Of a DNA stretch of 53,696 bases, positions 42,745-50,645 are shown in pieces. The notes under the pieces were generated by a model. That model saw only the letters and a program-made list of their open reading frames with translations, had not been told where the DNA came from and ran no database searches. Numbering within the stretch: position 1 is the first letter of the stretch; each line of letters opens with the position of its first letter. Origin of the DNA: a virus; IMG/VR virus record IMGVR_UViG_3300046171_000043, positions 1 through 53,696 of that record; one strand, written 5' to 3'. The translations under genes were made by a program, and so were the position numbers.

Positions 42745-43118
42745 CTGTTGTCTCCTGATCCTTTTAATTTTCCACGTTTCTGTCTGTCGTCTAGTTTGGC
42801 AATGTTTAGCTCTAATACTTCCTGCAATCCCTTGCCGTAGATGTTGGCTAGTGCAGTAGCATAGAACACTACATCACCTAGCTCTTTCATAATCTCTTTG
42901 TTAGCAAACCTGTTGCTATCTCTGATTAGCTTCTTGATCTTCTCAGCTACCTCTCCTGCTTCACCGACAAGTCCAAGGGTATTCTCAACCAATCTCTCTT
43001 GCCCCTCAGTCAGTATCTTTTTCTCTACCCAATCTGAATAGTCAGATGTCTTTACGTCTTCTGCATTTTGGAATGCTTCAAAGTATCCCATTGCATCCAG
43101 GTCTTTTTCACTGATCAT
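42741..43118 (-). CDS. MazG-like nucleotide pyrophosphohydrolase (125 aa)
   Basis: The protein contains LVENTLGLVGEAGEVAEKIKKLI and KEIMKELGDVVFYATALANIYG, the EExxE...ExxD metal-binding helices of the MazG-type all-alpha NTP pyrophosphatases. The family hydrolyses NTPs or dNTPs to monophosphates; in phages it may alter the nucleotide pool or ppGpp level. It starts with TAATG overlap to the upstream gene and lies directly before the RNR gene. Confidence 0.85.
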   Translation of the reverse strand: MISEKDLDAMGYFEAFQNAEDVKTSDYSDWVEKKILTEGQERLVENTLGLVGEAGEVAEKIKKLIRDSNRFANKEIMKELGDVVFYATALANIYGKGLQEVLELNIAKLDDRQKRGKLKGSGDNR

Positions 43119-43273
43119 TACTTCTCCTTTACGTCTATCTCTTTAATTTCTAAATCATCCAAGTCATAGATAGTGTCCTGAAGAATGTCTTCAAGACTCC
43201 TCTCTACACTGTCTGAAGCAATAAAGTTTGCCTCAGGATCTAACTCTATCAGCATTGTCACTTCTAACAACAC
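43118..43273 (-). CDS. Small acidic protein (51 aa)
   Basis: A GTG at 43273 stands 5 bases after a GGAGG ribosome site; an internal ATG at 43255 is the alternative (45 aa). The product, with LLEVTMLIELDPEANF and SLEDILQDTIYDLDDLEIKEIDV, is very acidic. It ends in TAATG overlap with MazG. Function unknown. Confidence 0.6.
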   Translation of the reverse strand: MLLEVTMLIELDPEANFIASDSVERSLEDILQDTIYDLDDLEIKEIDVKEK

Positions 43274-43314
43274 AGGAACCTCCAAGTTATATAGTCTAAA
43301 ATAATTACGTCAAT

Positions 43315-43710
43315 CTATTCTTTCAACCAATCGTCAGGAATTGATTTATCTGCGTACGTAAAACCGTACTTCTTACACCAGTCACCATAGGTAGACTTGG
43401 CACCTTTATAAAGTTTTGCTCTACTGTTTTGAAATACAAAACGAATATCCAGTTCAGGAAACTGCTTCTGGATTTCACGATGTTTGCGTCGATCGTTTGC
43501 TACAAATCGTCCCTTGGTTTCTATGATGATACCATTGGACAAAACGAAGTCAGGTGTATACGTTCTGACTTTTAAGTCAACCCACTTGATCTTCTCTTTC
43601 TCGTAGGTAAACTTAATTCCTTTAGACCGTAGCTCTTTGGCAACATCATCCTCAAAGCCTGAACGATACCCTGCCTTGAGTGCTGCTGCACTAAACTTCT
43701 TTCTGTTCAT
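43315..43710 (-). CDS. Endonuclease I (T7 gp3-like Holliday junction resolvase)
   Basis: A 131-aa nuclease starting at ATG 43710 (MNRKKFSAAALKAG); the frame extends upstream, but this start fits the family. Catalytic residues are visible: RSGFEDDVAKEL (Glu), YTPDFVL (Asp) and IIIETKGRF (Glu-x-Lys). The family resolves branched DNA and degrades host DNA during T7-type infection. It overlaps the end of the Cas4-like gene by 20 bases. Confidence 0.88.
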   Translation of the reverse strand: MNRKKFSAAALKAGYRSGFEDDVAKELRSKGIKFTYEKEKIKWVDLKVRTYTPDFVLSNGIIIETKGRFVANDRRKHREIQKQFPELDIRFVFQNSRAKLYKGAKSTYGDWCKKYGFTYADKSIPDDWLKE

Positions 43711-44563
43711 TGTAGGTAAAGTCCTCTGGTACGTTTGGTTTCTTAACCACATCTACCAAAAGAACGTCACCGTTACCATAAACAAATCGTCTGGCCTCAG
43801 GCCAACACTTCTTGTTGAACTCACAGAATCCACAGGAAGGATGTAGCTTTGTGTTGGGGCTAGTCTTTGACTGGGGTACAGGCTCAAAGCCTCTGTCAGG
43901 TATATCACCTGCCACCATTTCTTTGACTTGCTCTACCTCTTTCTCTTTCTGTTCTAGCTCTGGTGTGAAGTCATAGACATCAAGACAGATTGATCCATTA
44001 ACTTTATCTACTACAAGGAAAGCACCGTGTGTTTTGTTAGTTACCAGTGGATCATCCTTAGCTGCGTACACGTAAGAACTTAGCTGACTGATGTACCCAA
44101 AGGGATCTTCATCCCTGAGGTTACCTTCAGCAAACTTCTTAAACGAGTAAGGGGATGCGGATTTAACATCCACTGTCATGCCATCAATGACTGCATCCCT
44201 GTGTCCTGCTAAGTCATTAATACGCATACGATCCTGAGTACCTGCTACTGTGTGACCAGAAGCCTCAACAATAGCAAGCACAAGCTCTTCAATCATGTCA
44301 CCGTAGAAGAACTTCAACAGGTCCGATGGAGCAAGAGGACGTGCTGTCGCAGGTTCGTTGATCTTATACCATAGTTTTCTTTTACATGGGCTACCAATAG
44401 AGGAGAACGACAGATACCCTCTTGGTTTCTGTGGTGCTTTGAATCTGGAGGTAGCTGTCTTGCCAATACGATCACCCATCTTCAAGCTGATCAAGTGATC
44501 CCATCCGTTGTGTCCAAGGATGGTGTCTTCCATATCTTTAACGAGTGTATCTATATTAGCCAT
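43691..44563 (-). CDS. Cas4/RecB-type PD-(D/E)XK exonuclease with Fe-S cysteines
   Basis: I chose ATG 44563 (MANIDTLVKDMED), with AAGGA upstream; the longer frame begins at a GTG inside a hairpin. The 290-aa protein has GHRDAVIDGMTVDVKSAS, the nuclease core (Asp, Asp-x-Lys). Four cysteines are placed as in Cas4 and AddB: one early (SPCKRKLWY) and three late (CGFCEFNKKC). Together they would hold a 4Fe-4S cluster. It is probably a 5'-3' DNA exonuclease acting in recombination or host DNA breakdown, as for similar phage genes between SSB and endonuclease I. Confidence 0.8.
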   Translation of the reverse strand: MANIDTLVKDMEDTILGHNGWDHLISLKMGDRIGKTATSRFKAPQKPRGYLSFSSIGSPCKRKLWYKINEPATARPLAPSDLLKFFYGDMIEELVLAIVEASGHTVAGTQDRMRINDLAGHRDAVIDGMTVDVKSASPYSFKKFAEGNLRDEDPFGYISQLSSYVYAAKDDPLVTNKTHGAFLVVDKVNGSICLDVYDFTPELEQKEKEVEQVKEMVAGDIPDRGFEPVPQSKTSPNTKLHPSCGFCEFNKKCWPEARRFVYGNGDVLLVDVVKKPNVPEDFTYNEQKEV

Positions 44564-44583
44564 TGTATATCCTTTTGTATATA

Positions 44584-44605
44584 CCCCCACCCCGAAGGGT
44601 GGGGG
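44584..44605 (-). terminator. UUCG-loop hairpin between SSB-like and nuclease genes
   Basis: CCCCCACCC (44584-44592) pairs with GGGTGGGGG (44597-44605), a 9-bp GC-rich stem. On the minus strand the loop reads TTCG, a very stable tetraloop. It is followed on that strand by TATATAC rather than a T tract. It probably attenuates transcription, or protects the 3' end of the SSB-like mRNA. Confidence 0.7.
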
Positions 44606-44635
44606 CTTTCTTCTAGGGGAAAGGAACAGGAAAAC

Positions 44636-45157
44636 CTAGAAGGGGATTGAGTCCTGAGGTTCTTGGGAGGAGGTGGAAGACGTAGAACCACCAGAACTCG
44701 ATTGGTCTGTGAACATTGAACGTGGTTGGGAGGGACCACCTTCTGACTCATAGACCACATGCTCTAGGACTTGAAGACCTAGAAGACGTGAACCTTTACG
44801 TGCACCTGCATCGTATAGTTCAAACTTGACGATGCCCTCACTACCATTACCAATGAAACCTTTTTCATCTAGGCTCCAAAGCTTGCCAGTAACATCAGCT
44901 ACCAGAGGTGCACCCCCTTGCCACTCATGCTTACCTTTGTGAGGACGATCTAGGGTGACTCTCCACCCATTGTCTGTCTCTGTAAACTTTTTACCAAGAC
45001 CTGCTTTCTGCAAAGTCTTCATAGTTTTTTCATCAGTATGAACCGTTACCTTGTACATACCGTCAGTCTCCTGATGGAACTCTGCACGGTCACGGTTGGA
45101 CTCAAACACTTTAGCCCATTCAATCATACCTTTAATTTCGTGTTGTGTTGATGGCAT
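44636..45157 (-). CDS. ssDNA-binding protein-like (173 aa)
   Basis: An OB-fold-like body (MYKVTVHTDEKTMKTLQKAG, GNGSEGIVKFELYDAG, GLQVLEHVVYES) is followed by a Ser/Thr/Gly linker and the acidic-hydrophobic tip PQDSIPF, the classic C-terminal tail by which SSB proteins contact partners. The location after polymerase and before nucleases agrees with T7 gp2.5-type genes. Sequence similarity to classic SSB is not obvious, so this rests on the tail, size and place. Confidence 0.7.
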   Translation of the reverse strand: MPSTQHEIKGMIEWAKVFESNRDRAEFHQETDGMYKVTVHTDEKTMKTLQKAGLGKKFTETDNGWRVTLDRPHKGKHEWQGGAPLVADVTGKLWSLDEKGFIGNGSEGIVKFELYDAGARKGSRLLGLQVLEHVVYESEGGPSQPRSMFTDQSSSGGSTSSTSSQEPQDSIPF

Positions 45158-45209
45158 CTTGCCCTCCTTTACTTACGTTTCTTTTATCTAGTCTTTATGG
45201 TTAATGTTG

Positions 45210-47174
45210 TCAATGGGTTTCTGCCCAATTTTTTCCTATGTCAGATGAACCAGGTGTAGGTATCTTGAATCCTAGCTCTTGACCAGTCTCAAGCATACAC
45301 TGTTCTTGGATCTGACCAAGACGTCTGGCTTCTTCCTCTGTACCTATAACCTCTACTTGGTATTCATCGTGAATGAACCCTACCATCTTGAAGTTGATAC
45401 CTTCCTTACGTGCTGCGTCATGCCACCGTAGGAGTGTGTGCTTCATGAGGCAAGCCTCACCATTCTGAAGGATACCTGCTAATGCTTTGTGTGCATTGGG
45501 TACAACAACCTTACGTCCATCGTATCCTTTGAAGTAACCTTGCTCTGCTACGTATGGAATCAATCTGTTCTTTAGATTGTATAGCCCATCAATAGACATC
45601 TCAAATCGAGTACGTGCATCCTGTGCTTCTTTCATGTTGACCTTAAGGATCTGTGCAGTCTTAGCTACACCTGCACCTAGCAGCCAAGCATAGATGAATG
45701 TCTTAGCCATGTCTCGTGTACCGTTGGGTACGTCCAAGGCTTTCTTGTTGAGGTTGTGAATGTCTGTCTCGTCTTCCTTCTTACCTACCATGATAGCTTG
45801 TGCATACTGGTCTGCATCAAAGTGTCTCCAAAGATAGTCGGCTAATACTCTAAGCTGAATACCATCAGCATCAGTGCCAACCAACCAAGAACCAGAAGGA
45901 ACAGTCCAACAAGCACGTAGATGTAGATCATATTGTTTCTTTACCTCTTCTACTGGTGACTTAGCATCACCGTGGAATGGTGAAGATATGTTAGCTGTGT
46001 TAGGGTCTTTGTGTGCACAACGTCCTGTCCATGCACCAATGCTCTGAATCCTACCATGTATACGTGAGTCGTCCTTACACTGGCCTATCCACTCCACCAG
46101 TGAGCTTCGTCTACCTTCAAGGGTCAACCACTGGGCTAGAGCTTTGGCTCCTGTAGGGGCATCGTCAGGCAGTGTACTAAGGTTTGCCTCTGATACAGTG
46201 AAACCGTAACGATCAAGGTCAGCTTTCTTGTTGTCGTAGAACTCTTGGTCCATTGCCTCCACAGATTTACCGTAGGGGTCACCAACTTTCTTACGTGCAA
46301 AGTTGATAGCTGTCTTGGTTTTGTCTACAGGTTTCCAACCTGCATCCCACAGTGCATCAATACGATCCTTGGATGATCCGGGATTGAACTCTATCCAGTC
46401 AAAGCATACTAGTTCTTCACCCACTTCTACTATGGTTAGTGCATACTTTTCTTTTGCTTTGGTTACTGTAGCCATTTCAGTACCATCTTTCTTTAGTCGG
46501 TACTTCAAACGATTTACCTCTTCCATCTTGGGTGGGAAGTCTACCTGGAATTGTTCTTCCAATGTCTTCATCTTTTGTTGCACAGAGTTAAGAAGGAACT
46601 CAGCTTTGTTCTTGTCAAACTGAAAGCCGTAGTACTGTGTACGTACTAGCTCTATCTGCACATCGTGCTCTGTTCTCAGAGAAAGTTTCCAATCATTATC
46701 CCAAATAGTAGAAGAGAAATGTTCATAAAGAGCATGAGTAACCTCGATGTCTCCATACCAGTATTCAACCATTTCATCACTGAACTTATCAAACTCATGG
46801 AAATCTCCTTTATGTTTACCTAGTCGGATACCCCAAGCCTGTAGGCTGTGAGGAAACTGTGCACCCTTGGGTGTGTCAATGTCGTAGTTCACAAGTCTAC
46901 TGATAACCAAAGTGTCTATGACTTTCTTTGGATCAATCAATCTAGGCTTGAGTAGTTTGTTTAACATGGGTGCATCAAACTGAATGAAGTTGTGACCAAC
47001 AATCAGGTCAGCAGATTCATACCATTCAATAGCTGCAGCCTTAGCTACAGGATCTTCATGGCAGTTCTCAAACTTGTGTACTTCACCTGTTGTGAGATCC
47101 TTACCACCACACAACCACAGCTTATCACTCCCCTCTAGTCCGTTAGTTTCTATATCACTAACGACTATCTTCAT
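45210..47174 (-). CDS. DNA polymerase, family A with 3'-5' exonuclease (T7-like)
   Basis: The best start is ATG 47174 (MKIVVSDIETNGLEG), overlapping the helicase stop as ATGA; a TTG further up is less likely. Exonuclease motifs are DIETN, VGHNFIQFDAPML and YGDIEVTHALYEHF. Polymerase motif A is GTDADGIQLRVLA, motif B is RDMAKTFIYAWLLGAG and motif C is GFIHDEYQVEV. The 654-aa length is close to T7 gp5 (704). At the E. coli 762 position it has Tyr, like T7. The Tyr usually found four residues later (766) is Leu here, and the following Gly is kept. It replicates the phage genome with the adjacent primase-helicase. Confidence 0.92.
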   Translation of the reverse strand: MKIVVSDIETNGLEGSDKLWLCGGKDLTTGEVHKFENCHEDPVAKAAAIEWYESADLIVGHNFIQFDAPMLNKLLKPRLIDPKKVIDTLVISRLVNYDIDTPKGAQFPHSLQAWGIRLGKHKGDFHEFDKFSDEMVEYWYGDIEVTHALYEHFSSTIWDNDWKLSLRTEHDVQIELVRTQYYGFQFDKNKAEFLLNSVQQKMKTLEEQFQVDFPPKMEEVNRLKYRLKKDGTEMATVTKAKEKYALTIVEVGEELVCFDWIEFNPGSSKDRIDALWDAGWKPVDKTKTAINFARKKVGDPYGKSVEAMDQEFYDNKKADLDRYGFTVSEANLSTLPDDAPTGAKALAQWLTLEGRRSSLVEWIGQCKDDSRIHGRIQSIGAWTGRCAHKDPNTANISSPFHGDAKSPVEEVKKQYDLHLRACWTVPSGSWLVGTDADGIQLRVLADYLWRHFDADQYAQAIMVGKKEDETDIHNLNKKALDVPNGTRDMAKTFIYAWLLGAGVAKTAQILKVNMKEAQDARTRFEMSIDGLYNLKNRLIPYVAEQGYFKGYDGRKVVVPNAHKALAGILQNGEACLMKHTLLRWHDAARKEGINFKMVGFIHDEYQVEVIGTEEEARRLGQIQEQCMLETGQELGFKIPTPGSSDIGKNWAETH

Positions 47175-48769
47175 ACGTCCCAATGTACTTCCTCCAAGAT
47201 AGTAGTGTCTGGATCATAGAAGACTGATCCTGCATTACCTAACTTAGCAAAAGGTCTGTTCTTGTCAACGATGAATTGAGTAGTGTTACGTACTATGTCA
47301 TCATCAGATTCTGTGTCACGATTAAGTTTGATACAGATGATGGCCTCTTCTTCAAGGGAAGCTGCATACTTAGTACGTCCATCCTCATTCACCTGAGAGA
47401 TAAAGACAACACCAATGTTCAACTCCTTAGCAAGCTGTGCCATACGTGCACCAAGTGTAGTCAGTGTACTGGTGGCAGCATCCACACCTGAGTTAGACAG
47501 GTAGGCTAGACGTTGGACGTGATCAATAAAGATAAACTCTGCACCGTATACTGTGGAGGCAAGACGTACATACTCCAACAGTTGCATTGGATCATCATGT
47601 GATTGCATCTCAAAGATCACAGTGTTCTCACCACCTGCCATCTTTTGTGCAGCCTGGATTACTTGCTCTTCAGTAAAACCTGTGGCCTCTGCATCCTCTT
47701 TGGTACGGACGTTGTGGCCTAGCTCGTAGGTTGCCATAGCACGGTAGGTTGTGGACTTCATCTCTTCCATGTGGAGTAGGGCAACACGAGTGTTCTGTCT
47801 GAGTAGACCAACCTCAAAGTATCTGACTAGCTCAGTCTTACCTTGGCCTCGTAATGCTTTGATGAATGTCAGCCCACCCTTCACAAGGCCACGGATCTTG
47901 TCATCGATTCCTGTGTGTCCAGTGGGTACATACTCGTATGGGTTCTCTGTTGTGATAGCTTTCTCAACTTCAAGATCACCAACAAAGAAGTTGTCAGGAC
48001 TGAATCGTTGAGGCTTGAGTGCTGCCCACTTCAAGTCATCACCATCACCGTTCATCAAGAACTCGTTGGCATCTTTCCACTTGGACATAGGCACGTAGTA
48101 AAACTTCTCAGGCATCATGCTGTAAAGCTTCTGCGCTGCGGCCTTACCTGCAGCATCAGATAGTTCACCTGCATACACAACCTCAGAGAATGAATTGATG
48201 TACTCAAAGTTATCCTTCAAGAACTTCTCTGACAGTGAGGCACTAGGCAGTGACTTCACAGGGTAGGACTTACCTAGAACCTGATACAAACTGGCTGCAT
48301 CAAACTCACCCTCTGTAATGTACAGACGTTTGCTTGAACCTGCGTTGAAGTCAGGACCAAACAGATCCGTAGGTGACCCACGTTCTTTAGTCCAGAACTT
48401 CTTCTCTGCATAGCCACGATACTTGACGTTGTTAGGATACTTGAATGCGTAACGTACTGGTGTGTTGTTCTCACCGAACTGCAACTGAATGTTGTACAGC
48501 TTTGCTACGTCTTCATCCAAGCCACGAATGTCATTGAACCTACCAGTAATTATCTTGGTGTTACGTAGGTCAACCTTCGGTGGAGGGGGAGGGTAGGTAG
48601 ACTCAGCCCAATCAAACTTCTTATCTGAGTTGGGGTAGCCTCTACCACAGGAGTGACACTTACCAATCTTGCTGTTGATGTTGTAAGAGAAAGCATCACT
48701 GCTTGCACAATCCTCGAAGGGGCAAGGCTGATGTGCTATCTCTCCGTTGCTGCTCACTACTGCTGTCAT
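47171..48769 (-). CDS. Primase-helicase (T7 gp4-like)
   Basis: A 532-aa bifunctional protein. A zinc-binding N-terminus (HQPCPFEDC...KCHSCG) is followed by a TOPRIM region, KRLYITEGEFDAASLYQVLG. The RecA/DnaB-type helicase has Walker A ALRGQGKTELV, Walker B EFIFIDHVQRL, then GVVFISQVNEDG and FIVDKNRPF. The second TOPRIM acidic motif, usually DxDxxG, reads GELSDAAG, so one Asp is missing. It would unwind DNA and synthesise primers for the neighbouring polymerase. Its start overlaps a small upstream gene by 74 bases. Confidence 0.9.
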   Translation of the reverse strand: MTAVVSSNGEIAHQPCPFEDCASSDAFSYNINSKIGKCHSCGRGYPNSDKKFDWAESTYPPPPPKVDLRNTKIITGRFNDIRGLDEDVAKLYNIQLQFGENNTPVRYAFKYPNNVKYRGYAEKKFWTKERGSPTDLFGPDFNAGSSKRLYITEGEFDAASLYQVLGKSYPVKSLPSASLSEKFLKDNFEYINSFSEVVYAGELSDAAGKAAAQKLYSMMPEKFYYVPMSKWKDANEFLMNGDGDDLKWAALKPQRFSPDNFFVGDLEVEKAITTENPYEYVPTGHTGIDDKIRGLVKGGLTFIKALRGQGKTELVRYFEVGLLRQNTRVALLHMEEMKSTTYRAMATYELGHNVRTKEDAEATGFTEEQVIQAAQKMAGGENTVIFEMQSHDDPMQLLEYVRLASTVYGAEFIFIDHVQRLAYLSNSGVDAATSTLTTLGARMAQLAKELNIGVVFISQVNEDGRTKYAASLEEEAIICIKLNRDTESDDDIVRNTTQFIVDKNRPFAKLGNAGSVFYDPDTTILEEVHWDV

Positions 48770-48881
48770 TACACTGTTCCTTTTCTATTGATCTCTTTCT
48801 TTCACAACTATCCATAGCACGAATCTTGTCACGATACCACTCATTTCCTAGTGGCTTCCTCCCCTCAGGTAACTTGCTCAT
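48696..48881 (-). CDS. Small basic protein overlapping the primase-helicase (61 aa)
   Basis: The frame starts with ATGA overlap at the ThyX stop (48878-48881) and reads MSKLPEGRKPLGNEWYRDKIRAMDSCERKRSIEKEQ..., which looks protein-like for 35 residues. The last third lies within the primase-helicase start and is less convincing. It may be a real small gene or a leader that couples ThyX and helicase translation. Confidence 0.45.
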   Translation of the reverse strand: MSKLPEGRKPLGNEWYRDKIRAMDSCERKRSIEKEQCNDSSSEQQRRDSTSALPLRGLCKQ

Positions 48882-49612
48882 TCGTCATCGTCCGTCAGAG
48901 CATCCCAAGATACAGGAAACAAATCAAGCATTGCTCTGTCAATCTGGTTGGCTACCTCTCTTGTCTCTGCCTGTGTGTCAGGCTTACACCGTAGGTTACA
49001 CATCCTAGCAAAGGCATCCAGGCTACCTGACCAGTACCACTCAGTCATCATGGACTGTGGTAGTATCATACGTGCTTGCTCTGGTGATACTCCCTTGGAC
49101 AGTAGGTACTTGTAGTCGTGCTTTGCACAGGACACCATACTGTTAGCAACATCAGGATCAATGTCTTCTATTACACCTTCACTGCCTTGCTTCTTATCTT
49201 CACTACGTCCTCTCCATACATCAGGCACATAGAACTCAGGATCTTCATCCACGTAACGTCTGCTTATTTCGTTCCATCTGAGAAAGGAATGCTTCACAAG
49301 TTGACGTGCCACAAACACTGGTGCTTTCACATGGAAGGATGCAAAGGCATGACCAAATGGGCTGATGTGTTTGTGCTTGGCAAGGTAACGTATCAGCTTG
49401 GTATCCTTTTCTTTTAGGATTAGTCTATTAACAGGGATATCTATGTAGCAGTCAGTACATAGAAAGTCTACCCCTTGATATTTTCTAAGGGCTAGACCAC
49501 CACAGTTGAAACATTTGTCCTCAAACTCAGACTCTTTCCCAAAGCTAACTCGTGCAGCATTCACAACTGACAGGTCAGATCCCATGTGGTCTATGTATGT
49601 TGCTTCAATCAT
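48878..49612 (-). CDS. thyX: Flavin-dependent thymidylate synthase ThyX with inserted CxxC-CxxC module
   Basis: ATG 49612 (MIEATYIDHMGSDLSVVNAARVSFGKESE) is the normal ThyX opening; an earlier ATG at 49633 is inside the upstream gene. The 244-aa enzyme methylates dUMP to dTMP using FAD and folate. HKHISPFGHAFASFHVKAPVFVARQLVKHSFLRWNEISRRYVDE covers the ThyX signature, though RHRx7S reads KHSx7S. At residues about 33-63 there is an inserted segment with C34, C37, C52 and C55, a likely zinc ribbon not present in typical ThyX. ATGA overlaps link it to both neighbours. Confidence 0.88.
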   Translation of the reverse strand: MIEATYIDHMGSDLSVVNAARVSFGKESEFEDKCFNCGGLALRKYQGVDFLCTDCYIDIPVNRLILKEKDTKLIRYLAKHKHISPFGHAFASFHVKAPVFVARQLVKHSFLRWNEISRRYVDEDPEFYVPDVWRGRSEDKKQGSEGVIEDIDPDVANSMVSCAKHDYKYLLSKGVSPEQARMILPQSMMTEWYWSGSLDAFARMCNLRCKPDTQAETREVANQIDRAMLDLFPVSWDALTDDDE

Positions 49613-49779
49613 TTTACTTTCACCTCCAAGCAAACCACTGCCTCACCTTGATGGTTGAGCATGACCTGCGCTTTGTCTAGTGCCTCTGTGCACTCTTCCT
49701 TCTTTGGAAAGGAATTGATCTGATAGTACTCAACCCCTTGACTTGTTGTCACTTGAATCCAGACTAAAACCCAGACCAT
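49609..49779 (-). CDS. Small protein upstream of thyX (56 aa)
   Basis: ATG at 49779 with AGGAGG a few bases upstream; the stop overlaps the ThyX start as ATGA. The product MVWVLVWIQVTTSQGVEYYQINSFPKKEECTEALDKAQ... has a short beta-rich start and two Cys (EEC, VVC). No known family. The strong ribosome site and coupling support it as a real gene. Confidence 0.6.
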   Translation of the reverse strand: MVWVLVWIQVTTSQGVEYYQINSFPKKEECTEALDKAQVMLNHQGEAVVCLEVKVK

Positions 49780-49795
49780 ATTTTCCTCCTAGTAT

Positions 49796-49872
49796 TGGCC
49801 CACCCTGAAGGACTCGAACCCTCAACCTGCCGATTAGAAGTCGGCTGCTCTATCCAGTTGAGCTAAGGGTGG
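49796..49872 (-). tRNA. tRNA-Arg (anticodon UCU)
   Basis: On the minus strand a full cloverleaf is visible: acceptor stem CCACCCT/AGGGTGG, D-arm with AGCTCAACTGGATAGAGC, anticodon stem GCCGA/TCGGC around loop CTTCTAA (anticodon TCT), T-arm GAGGGTTCGAGTCCTTC, discriminator G and encoded CCA. It reads AGA codons, which the AT-rich phage genes use heavily. It lies between the ThyX operon and early small genes. Confidence 0.95.
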
Positions 49873-49883
49873 TATAACATTTG

Positions 49884-50069
49884 TTAGAACAGGGGATACC
49901 AAACCTCACCTGCGTCCCTCATACACTTAGCTTCTTCAAGCCAACGTTTCAAGAGGTCAGCACGTTGAAAGTTTCCATCCCATTCCAGGTCATCTACATC
50001 TTTCTGTAGGTCTGACACATATCTCTCTAGACTGATCAGCTTTTCCTTCTCGTAATTTAGGTATCTCAT
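49884..50069 (-). CDS. Small coiled-coil protein (61 aa)
   Basis: Charged helical protein (MRYLNYEKEKLISLERYVSDLQKDVDDLEWDGNFQRADLLKRWLEEAKCM) with heptad-like Leu spacing. It has a ribosome site (GGAGGATG) before the ATG. Directly upstream of the tRNA in transcription order. Function unknown. Confidence 0.6.
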   Translation of the reverse strand: MRYLNYEKEKLISLERYVSDLQKDVDDLEWDGNFQRADLLKRWLEEAKCMRDAGEVWYPLF

Positions 50070-50110
50070 AACACATCCTCCCTACCCAGTAAGTTACGTC
50101 ATCGTGTGGA

Positions 50111-50359
50111 TCATCTGTCCATGTAGTCCTTATCCCACTCAATCTGTATGTCCTTCCCTGTTATTTGAGACAGAGCTTTGACAACAGACTCAGATCCTTT
50201 TTCAAACCCTTCATCGTAGGCATCTGCTATCTCTTCTTTGTCGTTGTACTGTCGGTACAGGAAACCTGCGAGAAAGGACAACACAACAAGCAGAATAGTC
50301 ACAGGCTCTGGTATATAAATATTCAATGGTACATCCTCAAATCTTTTTGTTCTTTCCAT
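50111..50359 (-). CDS. Small single-span membrane protein (82 aa)
   Basis: One transmembrane helix at about residues 20-35 (VTILLVVLSFLAGFLY) after a short N-terminal part, then an acidic tail (KEEIADAYDEGFEKGSESVVKAL). It overlaps the upstream gene by 37 bases. Unknown family; could be an early protein acting at the host membrane. Confidence 0.55.
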   Translation of the reverse strand: MERTKRFEDVPLNIYIPEPVTILLVVLSFLAGFLYRQYNDKEEIADAYDEGFEKGSESVVKALSQITGKDIQIEWDKDYMDR

Positions 50360-50523
50360 TTATGAAACTGATCTGCTGTTAGACCTTGTTCCTCCATGAA
50401 CTCTTGAAGATCGTAGACTGATTCCATCAGTTCACTGTTGGTCAACATAACCTTCTTCAACAGTCCATCTGGATCCTCATTATTGAGGACGTCCAGTATC
50501 ATCTTATATTCTTTTTCGTTCAA
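50323..50523 (-). CDS. Small acidic helical protein (66 aa), TTG start
   Basis: The start is TTG 50523, supported by a strong upstream AGGAGATAAGG; an internal ATG lies seven codons later. The protein (NEKEYKMILDVLNNEDPDGLLKKVMLTNSELMESVYDLQEFMEEQGL) is helical and acidic. It is the first gene after the repeat cluster at 50537-50603. Function unknown. Confidence 0.55.
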   Translation of the reverse strand: MNEKEYKMILDVLNNEDPDGLLKKVMLTNSELMESVYDLQEFMEEQGLTADQFHKWKEQKDLRMYH

Positions 50524-50536
50524 CCTTATCTCCTAT

Positions 50537-50603
50537 ACTAACAGTAATACTAATAGTATTATATATCTATAAGAGTATAAGAGATATTAGTAATACTATT
50601 AGT
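50537..50603. repeat. Cluster of ACTAATAGT / ACTATTAGT sites, right arm
   Basis: ACTAACAGT (50537-50545, one mismatch), ACTAATAGT (50549-50557), ATATTAGT (50584-50591) and ACTATTAGT (50595-50603) form an inverted arrangement around an AT-rich centre. The same nonamers make the cluster at 482-579. The 50524-50645 gap holds no gene. It lies just before the start of the 66-aa gene, so a control role for the following minus-strand genes is likely. Confidence 0.6.
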
Positions 50604-50645
50604 ATAGTTATCGAGTCGTCTTTTCATTTCAAGAATGACAAATTG

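Noticed and set aside
46303-46623. 106-aa plus-strand open frame within the DNA polymerase gene, and similar frames over the primase-helicase
   Set aside because: Antisense to strongly supported genes, no ribosome sites, low-complexity Ser/Phe-rich translations typical of antisense shadows.
50111-50359. PEP-CTERM-like segment IPEPVTILLVVLSFLAGFLYR
   Set aside because: It is near the N-terminus of a small protein rather than at a C-terminus after a long secreted body, and no sorting partner is expected in a phage.
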